In this document: piece by piece, positions 27,240 through 36,220 of the stretch
Position numbering within the stretch: position 1 is the first letter of the stretch
Layout of the letters: each line of letters opens with the position of its first letter
From: CG2-30-36-16 sp964372115
Lineage (GTDB): Bacteria > Bacteroidota > Ignavibacteria > Ignavibacteriales > Ignavibacteriaceae
Reading direction: 5' to 3'
NCBI GenBank assembly: GCA_964372115.1
Contig: CAYJPN010000023.1
Span: 24,659-88,658 of the forward strand
Length of the DNA stretch: 64,000 nt
Translations under genes and position numbers: made by a program
Notes under the pieces: model-generated
Seen by the model: only the letters and a program-made list of their open reading frames with translations
What the model was told of the DNA's origin: nothing
Databases searched by the model: none

Positions 27240-27356
27240 ATTTAGCAAAATAAGTGATGTACAACCGGAAAAAGCTAAGTGTTTAGCAGCTTTCCTTTTT
27301 CACTTTTTTGCATTATTAAAAACTCCGCCGGAAAATATAAATTATTAGGAGTAAAT

Positions 27357-30300
27357 ATGAAACAGTTAATTTTGTTTCTTATAATTATTTGTGCTTTATT
27401 TTCTAACAACTATGCACAGGAAACCCATACATTCGGACCTCGTAAAGAAAATTTTACTCGGACATGGATAAAACAGAACAGCGGTACCCCGTATGGTTAT
27501 TCTGATGTTGAACATTTTGTCGGCTCGGTTAATTCTGGGGGTAGTTTGTACAATTATAGAAATATAAACTTTTGGCAATGGACGTATGATGAAATACCAA
27601 CTGAAGCAGAGGTGACAAGTGTTACAATAACATTTCAAGCCTATAAAGGTTACAATCATAATTTCATTATCGATATACATAACATTCCCTATCCGGTTAA
27701 TCAGCAAGTAAATTTTTATAATTCCATGGATTCCAATAATTTGATTTATGAGGAACAATTCACCCCAGATCAAAACCAGATGATCTTTTTTAATCGAACT
27801 TTTTCCCCTGGCGATGATGTTTTTGATGCTGTTACGGATGCTGTGCAAAGCGGCAACTATTTTTTTACATTGGGCATTAAGGAAGCCGGAAGTTCTATAG
27901 TCCCTAATTGGAGAATAAGTGAATTAGGAGTAAATAAATACTATTCAAATCGTCCCTCAATAAACTTGACTATTAATTACACTACGCCAAATCAATTCTT
28001 TACTTTTAAGAATTTAATTGGCACATCGAATAATTATGGCAAGTTAGTGTTAAATGAAAATACATCATCGTTATTAAATTCTGATACTACTATTTTTGTC
28101 CCCTGGCAGGCAGACAATTATATAAGAACCAATGAGCTCCCTTTCATCTATAACTGGAACCAAACCGGAACAGTTCGGAAGGCTAAATACTGGGATATAC
28201 TCGGTTCAAATTATGATTACAACTTAAGTCATCAATTTAATTCTTATGCTAACACAGTACATATAATGGGTAATGCCTTTGATTTTACAGTACCCGTAAG
28301 TATTGATAATAACTTTGAAAGCTTTGGCAACGGCGGGAAAATGAATTTTAAGGATCCATGGTTCTATTACAATACCGAGAATACGCACTGGTATCAATCC
28401 AATGAATTTAAGGATTATACCACCCCATATGTTTTTGCTAATAATTTAGCATCCTCTTACGGTGGTGTTTTCTTAGATCAAACTCCTGATCCGAATGACC
28501 CCAACAAACCTTACTATTCCGTAAAAGCAGATGCCACTCAAGACATAACATTAACACAAACCGGCAGAACGCATAAGTTTTACTTTCAAAACTGGTCGGG
28601 CAGCGGGGCAGGTTTTCAAAACGCAAATGCACTCGAAACGGGCGTTGTGTTTAACAGCGCTAATGCTGTAGTAAATGCAAACTATAAGGGACATTTGTTT
28701 TCGGACGCCTCGCTTGCCTTTGCCGGCAACGGGCAGCGTAAACTTATTAAAGACGCTTCCGGTTATTATCATGCTGTATATCATACTTCAACGGGTATAT
28801 GGTACACCCGCAGCACAACTACAGACTTTGGCGGCGAGTGGACACCGGATAAACTTGTATGCCCATTCGGTGCAAATCCTTCCATCGATATCTATGGGCA
28901 AAATGTAAAAATTGTTTTCGAAGCGGATGATGAAACAAGCACATATATCTTTTTGGCTGAATTCAATTATAGCCAGCAATGGGATCAATCAACCGTAACC
29001 AGGACAATAATAGATGATAATTGCCTTGCAAGCCTTTATTCTACCATATACCCGGTAGTTGCGGCAACACAGACCGAAGTGTTTGTTCTTTATAAAAAGA
29101 ATAATACCACTGGCTTACAGTATAAGCGAAAATATTGGGATGGCAGGCAGTGGATTAATGTCCCTACTGCTACGTTGCTAAATACCGACGGCACTTCTTG
29201 CAAACCATCGCTTGCAAGCTGGTACACTAACGATGTAATACATATAGCATGGCAGCAGGGCGATACACAAATAAGGTACCTTTATTCGTACAGACAAAGT
29301 TTTAACAGAAATTTTGCTAGTTATAATATTATTTCAATCGGAAGCGGTAACGAAAAAAACATAAATCCTTCAATAAGTCTGCACACCGGTCAATCTTTTC
29401 CTATAGTGTCATGGACAGGATTATATATAAATACAACTGAAAAAACAGTCGCGAAGGAAAATTCTCAAACCATATATATGCGGCGGGTTACTGCTAGAAC
29501 AAAAGCTGCTGATTGGGGAAGTTTTTATCAAGCGGGCAGCGATGTTAATTATTCGAATTCCAGTTCTACCAACAGCGGCACAGCCGAATCAGTTATAAGC
29601 TGGTCACAGAGCAATGGCTCGGTTTCTAAATGGGTAAAACGCGTTAACGGTACATACCTTGGTATTTATAATCTTACATACGCCGGTATAATCCCTCATA
29701 TGTCTGGCGGAACAAGTTTGGCAAATATTAAAACGCTTACGTTTAAAAATAATACATCCCCGGTTTTTTATGCGGAAACGGATAATACCGACTTCAGCCA
29801 GAACCCGCTGAAAAAAACTGATGCTGTCTATGATTTAACCTATGGAAGAAAAGGTGTATTATTCAAAGACAGCTTAGAGTTTGTTTATAACGTAGGCGAT
29901 ATTTTAGTAAATGATGATGTTGTAAAATTTATTCCGATTTCCGATACATTACAGTTTACAACATTGGATGATTTAAATACTACCTTACGTACCGAAGCAT
30001 TTATGTTGGATGAAAACTCCAGACTTTTATTCTCCGACTTTTACAGGGTAATCAACCCGGAATATGCATCGGAAGTTTTAAACGGGAGCGATTATGTAAA
30101 GTTTGCTGTTGAGCTAATAAACGCCGCAGATGGAACGGTAACCGGCGCATTTGATCCGGTTGAATATTCTGTTAATAGTTTATATGCGCAGGGCACAAAA
30201 GATTATTCGATAAACTGCAGCGGTATTGCAGCAGGTGATTACTATATGCGCTTAAAAATCGAATCGAACACATCATTATCTTATGCCATGAGTAATGAAT

Positions 30301-30632
30301 TTAATGACGCGGAAAACTTAAATAAAAAACATTATACCGAAAGAGAATTATTTAATGTAGGGGATATTACTACGTACGATTTATCCCAAAATTATCCTAA
30401 TCCTTTTAATCCATCCACAACCATCCGTTACGCAATACCGAAGGATGGAATGGTAACATTAAAAATATACGACATACTCGGCAGCGAAGTAAAAACACTA
30501 GTAAATAACTACCAGGCAAAAGGACGTTACGAGGTAACATTCGACGCTTCACGGCTTGCGAGCGGTTTGTACATTTACGAAATATCCAGCGGCGATTATA
30601 AAGCTTCTAAGAAGATGACACTCATCAAGTAA
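27357..30632 (+). CDS. Large T9SS-secreted protein, propeller-like centre
   Basis: The start is ATG 27357, with AGGAG just upstream and an immediate signal peptide (QLILFLIIICALFSNNYAQ); a longer frame from 27279 is less likely. About 1091 residues. The N-terminal ~190 residues are beta-rich and carbohydrate-binding-like in style. The centre (~430-700) has sialidase/BNR-like strands (YHAVYHTSTGIWYTRSTT, VIHIAWQQGDTQIRYLYS, FPIVSWTGLYI). A T9SS sorting domain (SQNYPNPFNP to MTLIK) ends it. No catalytic residues were recognised. The last 45 bases belong to the direct repeat also present at 25333. Confidence 0.82.
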   Translation: MKQLILFLIIICALFSNNYAQETHTFGPRKENFTRTWIKQNSGTPYGYSDVEHFVGSVNSGGSLYNYRNINFWQWTYDEIPTEAEVTSVTITFQAYKGYNHNFIIDIHNIPYPVNQQVNFYNSMDSNNLIYEEQFTPDQNQMIFFNRTFSPGDDVFDAVTDAVQSGNYFFTLGIKEAGSSIVPNWRISELGVNKYYSNRPSINLTINYTTPNQFFTFKNLIGTSNNYGKLVLNENTSSLLNSDTTIFVPWQADNYIRTNELPFIYNWNQTGTVRKAKYWDILGSNYDYNLSHQFNSYANTVHIMGNAFDFTVPVSIDNNFESFGNGGKMNFKDPWFYYNTENTHWYQSNEFKDYTTPYVFANNLASSYGGVFLDQTPDPNDPNKPYYSVKADATQDITLTQTGRTHKFYFQNWSGSGAGFQNANALETGVVFNSANAVVNANYKGHLFSDASLAFAGNGQRKLIKDASGYYHAVYHTSTGIWYTRSTTTDFGGEWTPDKLVCPFGANPSIDIYGQNVKIVFEADDETSTYIFLAEFNYSQQWDQSTVTRTIIDDNCLASLYSTIYPVVAATQTEVFVLYKKNNTTGLQYKRKYWDGRQWINVPTATLLNTDGTSCKPSLASWYTNDVIHIAWQQGDTQIRYLYSYRQSFNRNFASYNIISIGSGNEKNINPSISLHTGQSFPIVSWTGLYINTTEKTVAKENSQTIYMRRVTARTKAADWGSFYQAGSDVNYSNSSSTNSGTAESVISWSQSNGSVSKWVKRVNGTYLGIYNLTYAGIIPHMSGGTSLANIKTLTFKNNTSPVFYAETDNTDFSQNPLKKTDAVYDLTYGRKGVLFKDSLEFVYNVGDILVNDDVVKFIPISDTLQFTTLDDLNTTLRTEAFMLDENSRLLFSDFYRVINPEYASEVLNGSDYVKFAVELINAADGTVTGAFDPVEYSVNSLYAQGTKDYSINCSGIAAGDYYMRLKIESNTSLSYAMSNEFNDAENLNKKHYTERELFNVGDITTYDLSQNYPNPFNPSTTIRYAIPKDGMVTLKIYDILGSEVKTLVNNYQAKGRYEVTFDASRLASGLYIYEISSGDYKASKKMTLIK

Positions 30633-30812
30633 TAACCTAAATTATTAAAAGCGGCTCGATGTGAGCCGCTTTTTTGGAATTAAAACCGGTTAATTGAGAA
30701 ACCGCGTTGATTATTTTATAACAGGATACAATTAAGAAATAATAAATCCCCTACGGGGATTAGCTTTTTCGGGGTGTTTGTTTTTACAATAATTTTTCCG
30801 CCACGCGGAAAA
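30588..30812. repeat. ~225-bp direct repeat, right copy
   Basis: Matches 25333-25560: the end of the T9SS gene, terminator and downstream hairpins. Substitutions and 1-3-base indels are concentrated after the terminator loop. Confidence 0.8.
30647..30675 (+). terminator. Intrinsic terminator after the large T9SS gene
   Basis: The 11-bp stem aaaagcggctc / gagccgctttt (30647-30657, 30663-30673) is followed by T. Compared with its copy at 25392 the stem is longer, because compensating bases pair here. Confidence 0.9.
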
Positions 30813-30921
30813 TATCCTGGCAAAAAGAATAGTGTTCTGTTGATGCGTTATAAAGAACCCCATCGGGGTTCCATTATGGTAGAAAAAATAAATTAATTGT
30901 GTTCGATCTCTGTAGGAGATC
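30745..30921. repeat. Four evenly spaced short hairpins
   Basis: aatcccc-tac-ggggatt (30745-30761), tccgc-cac-gcgga (30797-30809), gaacccc-atc-ggggttc (30855-30871) and gatctc-tgtag-gagatc (30905-30921) are spaced ~50-59 bp centre to centre. The stems differ in sequence but each is self-complementary, so structure rather than sequence seems kept. There is no gene in this stretch; short frames across it are not supported. Confidence 0.65.
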
Positions 30922-31169
30922 AATAAAACGGTTTTAATGTTTTGGAAAGATAGTTTTATCGTATAGCCATTTAACAAGCTGTTCCGATGGCTTTGCTTGT
31001 CTTGTGTCTTGGCTTTTTACAAAAAGGTAGTTCCCATAGAACCGGAACAATTGAAACGGTCTAATTCTTTTTTTGTAATGAAAAGGAATTCCCGGTCTGA
31101 AAGTTTTCTTCCAACTACTCAATTACATTGTATAACGATTGGTGATTAAACAATTAAAAATTTTTCATT

Positions 31170-31421
31170 AATTATCCGAAATCATCAAATTATTCTAATA
31201 AAATATGAAGGAATTACTATAAAAAACCCATTAATTAGAATAAATCCTTGACTAATTGTAATTAAGGCTCGATGAATTCGAATAAATCTTCAATTAATTA
31301 TAATTAAAGACTGATGAATTATAATAAATTTTAAAATCATTGTAATTATATCCCTACGAATAATAATTAATATTCGATTTATTGTAATAAAAATTAAATT
31401 AATTAGAACAAATATCCCGTT
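31170..31421. repeat. Degenerate tandem array with exact 21-bp period
   Basis: Twelve 21-bp blocks, in register from 31170 to 31421, mostly share the opening AATTNNAATWAA followed by nine variable bases. Blocks starting at 31233, 31275 and 31317 carry AATAAA, while those at 31254 and 31296 carry AATTAA and end in GATG, which suggests a 42-bp higher-order unit. On the minus strand the same register reads as heptapeptides of the type xxx(L/F)IxI, with a TGA in the 31275 block and two more stops in the outermost block (31170); on the plus strand all frames are full of stops. No cas genes and no unique spacers are present. Confidence 0.8.
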
Positions 31422-31626
31422 TTGTTCAATTATAATCTAATAAAACAAAAAGGATAAAGTAATAATGTCACAAATTTATATTTCATCAGCATTTTTGTTT
31501 TATTTTTTGGCAAAATAGTATTTAACGCCTAAAATTAGGAGACTAAACTTATATTAATCTATCTCAGCGTGTTAAAAATAAACTTCTTAATTATTTATAT
31601 TTAGCTTCACGAAAATTGGAAAAAAT
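31422..31626 (+). promoter_or_regulatory. suhB upstream region with candidate promoter element
   Basis: The 17-mer ttaattatttatattta at 31587-31603 is identical to the one before kdsA and also ends 23 bases before the start codon. The rest is AT-rich without a gene. Confidence 0.4.
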
Positions 31627-32397
31627 ATGTTAATTGAAGATGTAAAAAATATTGCTTTGGAAGCTGGCGAATTAATCCGCTCCTACTTTGGAAAAAAGTT
31701 TGAAGTTGAGTATAAAACAAATGAATCGAATCTTGTTACCGAAGTCGACAAAGCCTCAGAAAAGCTGATAACAGAATTTATAAATAAAAAATACCCTTCT
31801 CACAACATTCTTGCCGAAGAAGGAAGCAGTGTAAATAAAAACGGCGAATACACCTGGGTTGTTGATCCGATTGACGGGACAACAAATTTTGCTCATGGGC
31901 TGCCGATATTTTCAGTCTCAATCGGTGTGCAAAAAAATGATGAAACAATTTTAGGTGTTGTTTATGATGTAATGATGGATGTTATCTATTCCGCAGAAAA
32001 GGGAAGCGGGGCGTTTGCAAATGAAAAACAAATGTTTGTTTCAAATAATTCGAACCTGAAACACGCCGTGCTTGTTACCGGTTTTCCGTATGATATTTCC
32101 GAAAACCCTGATAACGCGCTAGAAAAATTTGTCGCACTAACAAAAGCTTCGCGCGGTATGCGGAGGCTTGGTTCGGCTGCAATAGATTTTTGTTATGTAG
32201 CAAAAGGCGTATTTGATGGTTTTTGGGAAGTATCCCTTCATCCATGGGATATTTGCGGCGGCAAACTTATTGCTGAAGAAGCCGGCGGTTTAGTAACTGA
32301 TTTTAAGGGGAAAAAAATCGGTATTCACTCAAAACAAATACTTTGCACAAACGGAAAAATTCATGATGAGATGATGGAGATACTAAGTAGTAATTAG
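31627..32397 (+). CDS. suhB: Inositol monophosphatase family protein (SuhB/IMPase)
   Basis: A 256-residue Mg2+-dependent phosphatase. The metal-binding motifs are complete: AEEGS (Glu ligand, ~residue 67), WVVDPIDGTTNFAHGLP (DPIDGT) and HPWDICGGKLIAEEAGG (WD). It most likely hydrolyses inositol-1-phosphate or a related sugar phosphate; the family also includes fructose-1,6-bisphosphatases and PAP phosphatases, so the substrate is not certain. It is monocistronic, following ~1 kb of repeat-rich DNA. Confidence 0.9.
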   Translation: MLIEDVKNIALEAGELIRSYFGKKFEVEYKTNESNLVTEVDKASEKLITEFINKKYPSHNILAEEGSSVNKNGEYTWVVDPIDGTTNFAHGLPIFSVSIGVQKNDETILGVVYDVMMDVIYSAEKGSGAFANEKQMFVSNNSNLKHAVLVTGFPYDISENPDNALEKFVALTKASRGMRRLGSAAIDFCYVAKGVFDGFWEVSLHPWDICGGKLIAEEAGGLVTDFKGKKIGIHSKQILCTNGKIHDEMMEILSSN

Positions 32398-32560
32398 TTA
32401 GGATTCATCCTCGGTATGTGCTTATAATTCGGAAGCAGAAAATAGTTGAAATGGAACTTACTTTTATCATCATTTCAAAATGTTTGATTGAACTGGGGGA
32501 CAGAATAAATTGTAAAAAAATCCCCCGAAGGGGACTGTTAATGTATAATGTACAATTAAT

Positions 32561-32627
32561 ATTTCTAATTTCTAATTTCTAATTTCTAATTTCTAATTTT
32601 TAATTTTTAATTTTTAATTTTTAATTT
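32561..32627. repeat. Heptanucleotide tandem array, orientation 1
   Basis: Five units of atttcta followed by four of attttta, ending inside the stop codon of the acyl-CoA ligase gene. The reverse-complement family occurs at 60847-60915. A small hairpin (tcccccgaagggga) lies just upstream at 32521. Confidence 0.85.
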
Positions 32628-34440
32628 AACCGGCGTACATCTCTTCAATCAGATGTTTGTAATTTTCTTCTATAATTTTTCGCCGGTATTTTAGGCTTGG
32701 CGTCATCTCGCCGGAATCGACTGTAAAAGGAGAAAGTAATAATTTGAATTTCCTGATACGCTCAAAATTGGCAAGTTTTTTTTGCAGTTTGGTTATTTCG
32801 GAATCGAAGAAATCTACTATTTCTTTTTTCTTTATTAGGTCTTCATTTGATGAATATTCAATATTTTTATTTTTAGCATAATCTTTAAGCGATTCATAAT
32901 CGGGCACGATAAGGGCGCTTAAGAAAATTCGCTTGTCGCCAATTAAAATAAACTGATCGATATATTTGTTGCTGAGGAATAAACTTTCAATTGGTGTGGG
33001 AGCAATGTATTTGCCGGTTGTTGTTTTAAATAAATGTTTTTTCCGATCGGTAATCATCAAAAACCCATCGTTGTCAAACACTCCAATATCACCGGTGTGC
33101 AGCCAGTGGTCAATAATAGTTGAATCAGTTTCTTTTTTGTTTTTATAATAGCCCTGCATAATGTTCGGTCCGCGCGCTAAAATCTCACCATCGGCTGCAA
33201 TTTTTACTTCAACGCCGGGTAAAACTTTTCCAACTGTTCCAAATTTATAATCATCAACTTTATTTGCGGCTATTACAGGTGAAGACTCGGTTAGCCCGTA
33301 ACCTTCGACTATTATAATTCCGATTGCTTCAAAAAATTCGCCGAGGTCTCTCGAGAGCGCGGCGCCGCCGGATATGAAAAATCTTAACTTGCCTCCCATT
33401 TTTTCCTGGAGTTTTCCGAATACAAGTTTAGATGCAACTTTATATTTAAAGTTCAATGCAACTGAAACCCGACCTTCTTTTTTTGATTTCATAAAACGTT
33501 TGCCGGTATATAAAGCCCAATAAAATATTTTTTGTTTTTTGTCGCTTTGGCTTTCAACATTTTTTATAACTTTGGAGTATATCCGTTCAAACAATCGCGG
33601 TACAGAAGTTATAATTGTAGGGTGAACAGTCATAATATCTTGTGCCACAGTCTCAATACTTTCAGCATAACATATGGCGGCGCCGCACGAAAAAGCGGTA
33701 TAGTAGCCTGCCATCCTTTCAAAAATATGGCAAAGCGGAAGAAATGATAAAAATAAATCGTTATGATCGATTGGAAAAATCGCCAATGCTGCATCAACAT
33801 TCGACATAATATTGCGATGGGTTAACATTACACCTTTTGGTTCGCCAGTTGTACCGGAAGTATAAATGATTGTACACAAATCATTTTCTTTTGCAAGGCG
33901 GAGGTTTTCACTTAAATAATGGGGATGGTGTGTTTTGTAAACTTTTCCCATTTCCCGCACATCATTAAACGAATATAAATCTACAACATCGTCTATAATA
34001 TCTTTTTCGTTTAGCACTATTATGAACTTAACGGTTCGTAGGTTTTCACGAATTTTTAATATTTTATTTAATTGAAATTTATTGGAAACAATTACGCCTT
34101 TTGATTCGGAGTTATTTAAAATAAATTCAACCGAACTTGCAGTAAGTGAAGGATAAAGGGGAACATCGATTGCGCCGATGCCACAAATAGCCATATCGGA
34201 GTAAACCCACTCGGGACGATTTTCGGAGATAATTGCAATTTTATCACCCCGGTGAACACCGAGTGCAGCAAGCCCCAAAGCACACAACTCTGTCTGTTCT
34301 TTAAACTCCCCGACTGAAATACCCTCAAATTTTCCATCCACCTTTCTTTGCATTAAAGGGGTGTCTGTTATTTTAGTCCTCTCTTCGGTGAGCCAGAGGA
34401 ATAAATCGGGAACGGTACTCTGTGCCTTCGGTTTTGGCAT
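32626..34440 (-). CDS. Long-chain acyl-CoA synthetase (AMP-binding)
   Basis: A 604-residue adenylate-forming enzyme activating fatty acids to acyl-CoA. It has the AMP-binding P-loop YTSGTTGEPKGVMLTHRN, VEGYGLTESSPV, LHTGDIGVFDNDGFLMITDRKK and a C-terminal GKYIAP motif with the catalytic Lys. The overall style is that of the FadD15/AMP-forming long-chain branch (SVPRLFERIYSKV). It is alone on the minus strand; the stop overlaps the heptanucleotide array. The chain-length preference cannot be read. Confidence 0.92.
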   Translation of the reverse strand: MPKPKAQSTVPDLFLWLTEERTKITDTPLMQRKVDGKFEGISVGEFKEQTELCALGLAALGVHRGDKIAIISENRPEWVYSDMAICGIGAIDVPLYPSLTASSVEFILNNSESKGVIVSNKFQLNKILKIRENLRTVKFIIVLNEKDIIDDVVDLYSFNDVREMGKVYKTHHPHYLSENLRLAKENDLCTIIYTSGTTGEPKGVMLTHRNIMSNVDAALAIFPIDHNDLFLSFLPLCHIFERMAGYYTAFSCGAAICYAESIETVAQDIMTVHPTIITSVPRLFERIYSKVIKNVESQSDKKQKIFYWALYTGKRFMKSKKEGRVSVALNFKYKVASKLVFGKLQEKMGGKLRFFISGGAALSRDLGEFFEAIGIIIVEGYGLTESSPVIAANKVDDYKFGTVGKVLPGVEVKIAADGEILARGPNIMQGYYKNKKETDSTIIDHWLHTGDIGVFDNDGFLMITDRKKHLFKTTTGKYIAPTPIESLFLSNKYIDQFILIGDKRIFLSALIVPDYESLKDYAKNKNIEYSSNEDLIKKKEIVDFFDSEITKLQKKLANFERIRKFKLLLSPFTVDSGEMTPSLKYRRKIIEENYKHLIEEMYAG

Positions 34441-34520
34441 AATTTCTCCTAAAGTTCAAAAATATACGCTAATTTAATTTTGAAGTTGCACAAAAACAAA
34501 TTTTGCTACAACTAAATTAT

Positions 34521-35945
34521 TCATGTTCTCCAAAAAATATTACTTTTTGTAAAAATTTTAACAATATAAGCCAGCATTATAGTAGTTACAATTCCTTTTA
34601 TAACTCCAAGCCATGGGGTGGTGGTTAAAAAACTTAACAAATTGTCAATTAATAAAATGCTGATTAACGGGTTCAATAGGTTTGTACCGCCGGCATATGC
34701 CAGCATAGGATTTTGCCCGTTATCAATTAATAGTTTTAAGTATCGTTCTTTTTTTAATGATTGAATTAAAACAAAAAAGGAGATTAAAAGAAAAATTGCT
34801 AAACCCGTGGTTACAAAATAAAAGCTAAGTGTAGGTCTTCCTTTTTGAATTCCTCCTTCGTAAGATTCAAAAAATAAACCAAGTACGAGCCAATAACACG
34901 ACCAGCTAAATAATTTTTTTATAGTAATTTCATCAGTTGTTTTTGCGTTACTCAAATAATAATAAATCACCGCACAAAAAATAAAGGCAGCAATAGTAAT
35001 AAGCAGGACGTCTCTTGAATATAAAGACGACATAATAACTAATAAAGCTAATATTAAGGATAAAGCTATTATCCATAATTTAGATGTTCTCCATGATGCT
35101 TCAATTTTATTTTCGTTTTTGTCGTTCATCCATGCAAGAATTATATCGCCGATTATGGTTCCGGGAATTACTATGAATAAATATTGCAAGTAATAAAGCT
35201 TAAATAGCCAGGGAAGAGGTGAGTTGTTCCACAACCAGTTTATCCAGTTTCCCTCGATAGGTGCGGATAGGCGAATGGCGATCAGTAATCCGAGAAAACT
35301 TAACCGCGCCAATAAATTATTCCGGGTAAAGAGCCAAATTAAAGAACCGGTGACAGCAACATTCGAGAGCACCAGGATAATAATATCGCTTCTATCAACA
35401 GAAAATCCGCTGCCGTCAGGATATCTGATCATCAATAAAAAACCGGTGAGCAAAACGACGCCAGTGCCTTTTATAACCAAAACTAACTTTTTTGATATTT
35501 TTTTTGGATAACGGGTATAAATTAAAAATAAAAGAATAAAGCCGAAGATTGCCATCAAGTTAGTTTGCAAATCGGGATTTGAATTTATTACAGTTGGTCT
35601 TAAATGCTGAATAATTATTGCAAATAAAGCTAAAAGTAAACCACGTTGTAAAATGCCCAGACTGATTTTCCACTTTTTTATTCCTGCATCCAATTTTTTT
35701 GATAGTGCAAAAGGAAATGCGGCGCCCATTGCGAAAAGGAAAAACGGAAAAACAAGATCGACCCAGGAGATGCCCGGCAGACCGGGGTTAAAAGCATGTG
35801 TGGGCGGCGGGTTTTGCGTATGGTACATCCAGCCGGGCAGTGTACCGTAAGGAATTCTGCTTGATAAAATCATAGCCAAAATTGCAATTCCTCTTAGCGC
35901 ATCTAACGCGAGCGCTCTTTTAGGATTTTCGTTACCTGCAGTCAA
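34521..35945 (-). CDS. Multi-pass membrane protein, DUF5009/NagX-like acyltransferase family
   Basis: A 474-residue protein with about ten to twelve membrane helices. The N-terminus RALALDALRGIAILAMILS and the following WVDLVFPFFLFAMGAAFPFAL are typical of the DUF1624/DUF5009 family related to heparan-alpha-glucosaminide N-acetyltransferase, which moves acetyl groups across a membrane onto sugars. The substrate is unknown; a role in cell-wall or glycan modification is inference. It is probably its own unit, with an 80-base gap to the acyl-CoA ligase gene. Confidence 0.8.
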   Translation of the reverse strand: MTAGNENPKRALALDALRGIAILAMILSSRIPYGTLPGWMYHTQNPPPTHAFNPGLPGISWVDLVFPFFLFAMGAAFPFALSKKLDAGIKKWKISLGILQRGLLLALFAIIIQHLRPTVINSNPDLQTNLMAIFGFILLFLIYTRYPKKISKKLVLVIKGTGVVLLTGFLLMIRYPDGSGFSVDRSDIIILVLSNVAVTGSLIWLFTRNNLLARLSFLGLLIAIRLSAPIEGNWINWLWNNSPLPWLFKLYYLQYLFIVIPGTIIGDIILAWMNDKNENKIEASWRTSKLWIIALSLILALLVIMSSLYSRDVLLITIAAFIFCAVIYYYLSNAKTTDEITIKKLFSWSCYWLVLGLFFESYEGGIQKGRPTLSFYFVTTGLAIFLLISFFVLIQSLKKERYLKLLIDNGQNPMLAYAGGTNLLNPLISILLIDNLLSFLTTTPWLGVIKGIVTTIMLAYIVKIFTKSNIFWRT

Positions 35946-36220
35946 ATTGTTTTCCGCAATAATTTTGTTTGATTTGATAAATTAATGACGCCTTTGTAAA
36001 AATATATACGGGTAAGTTAAGTGTAAAGAATTTTGGGTTATTTTTTTTATTTACAAACATGCGGTTTTCAAGCCTTAATTTCAAAAAGGTGTTCAAAAAA
36101 ATTGATTTTTAGCAGCGATCAAATTTTTATTCAAATTGCTTATAAAGCGCAAAAGGTTTAATTTTTATATGAATATATAAATATTTTCCTCAAAAGTTTT
36201 TAATAATTCAAGGAATCTTA

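Noticed and set aside
31170..31421. CRISPR array
   Set aside because: The blocks are contiguous 21-bp degenerate repeats without unique spacers, and no cas genes are present.
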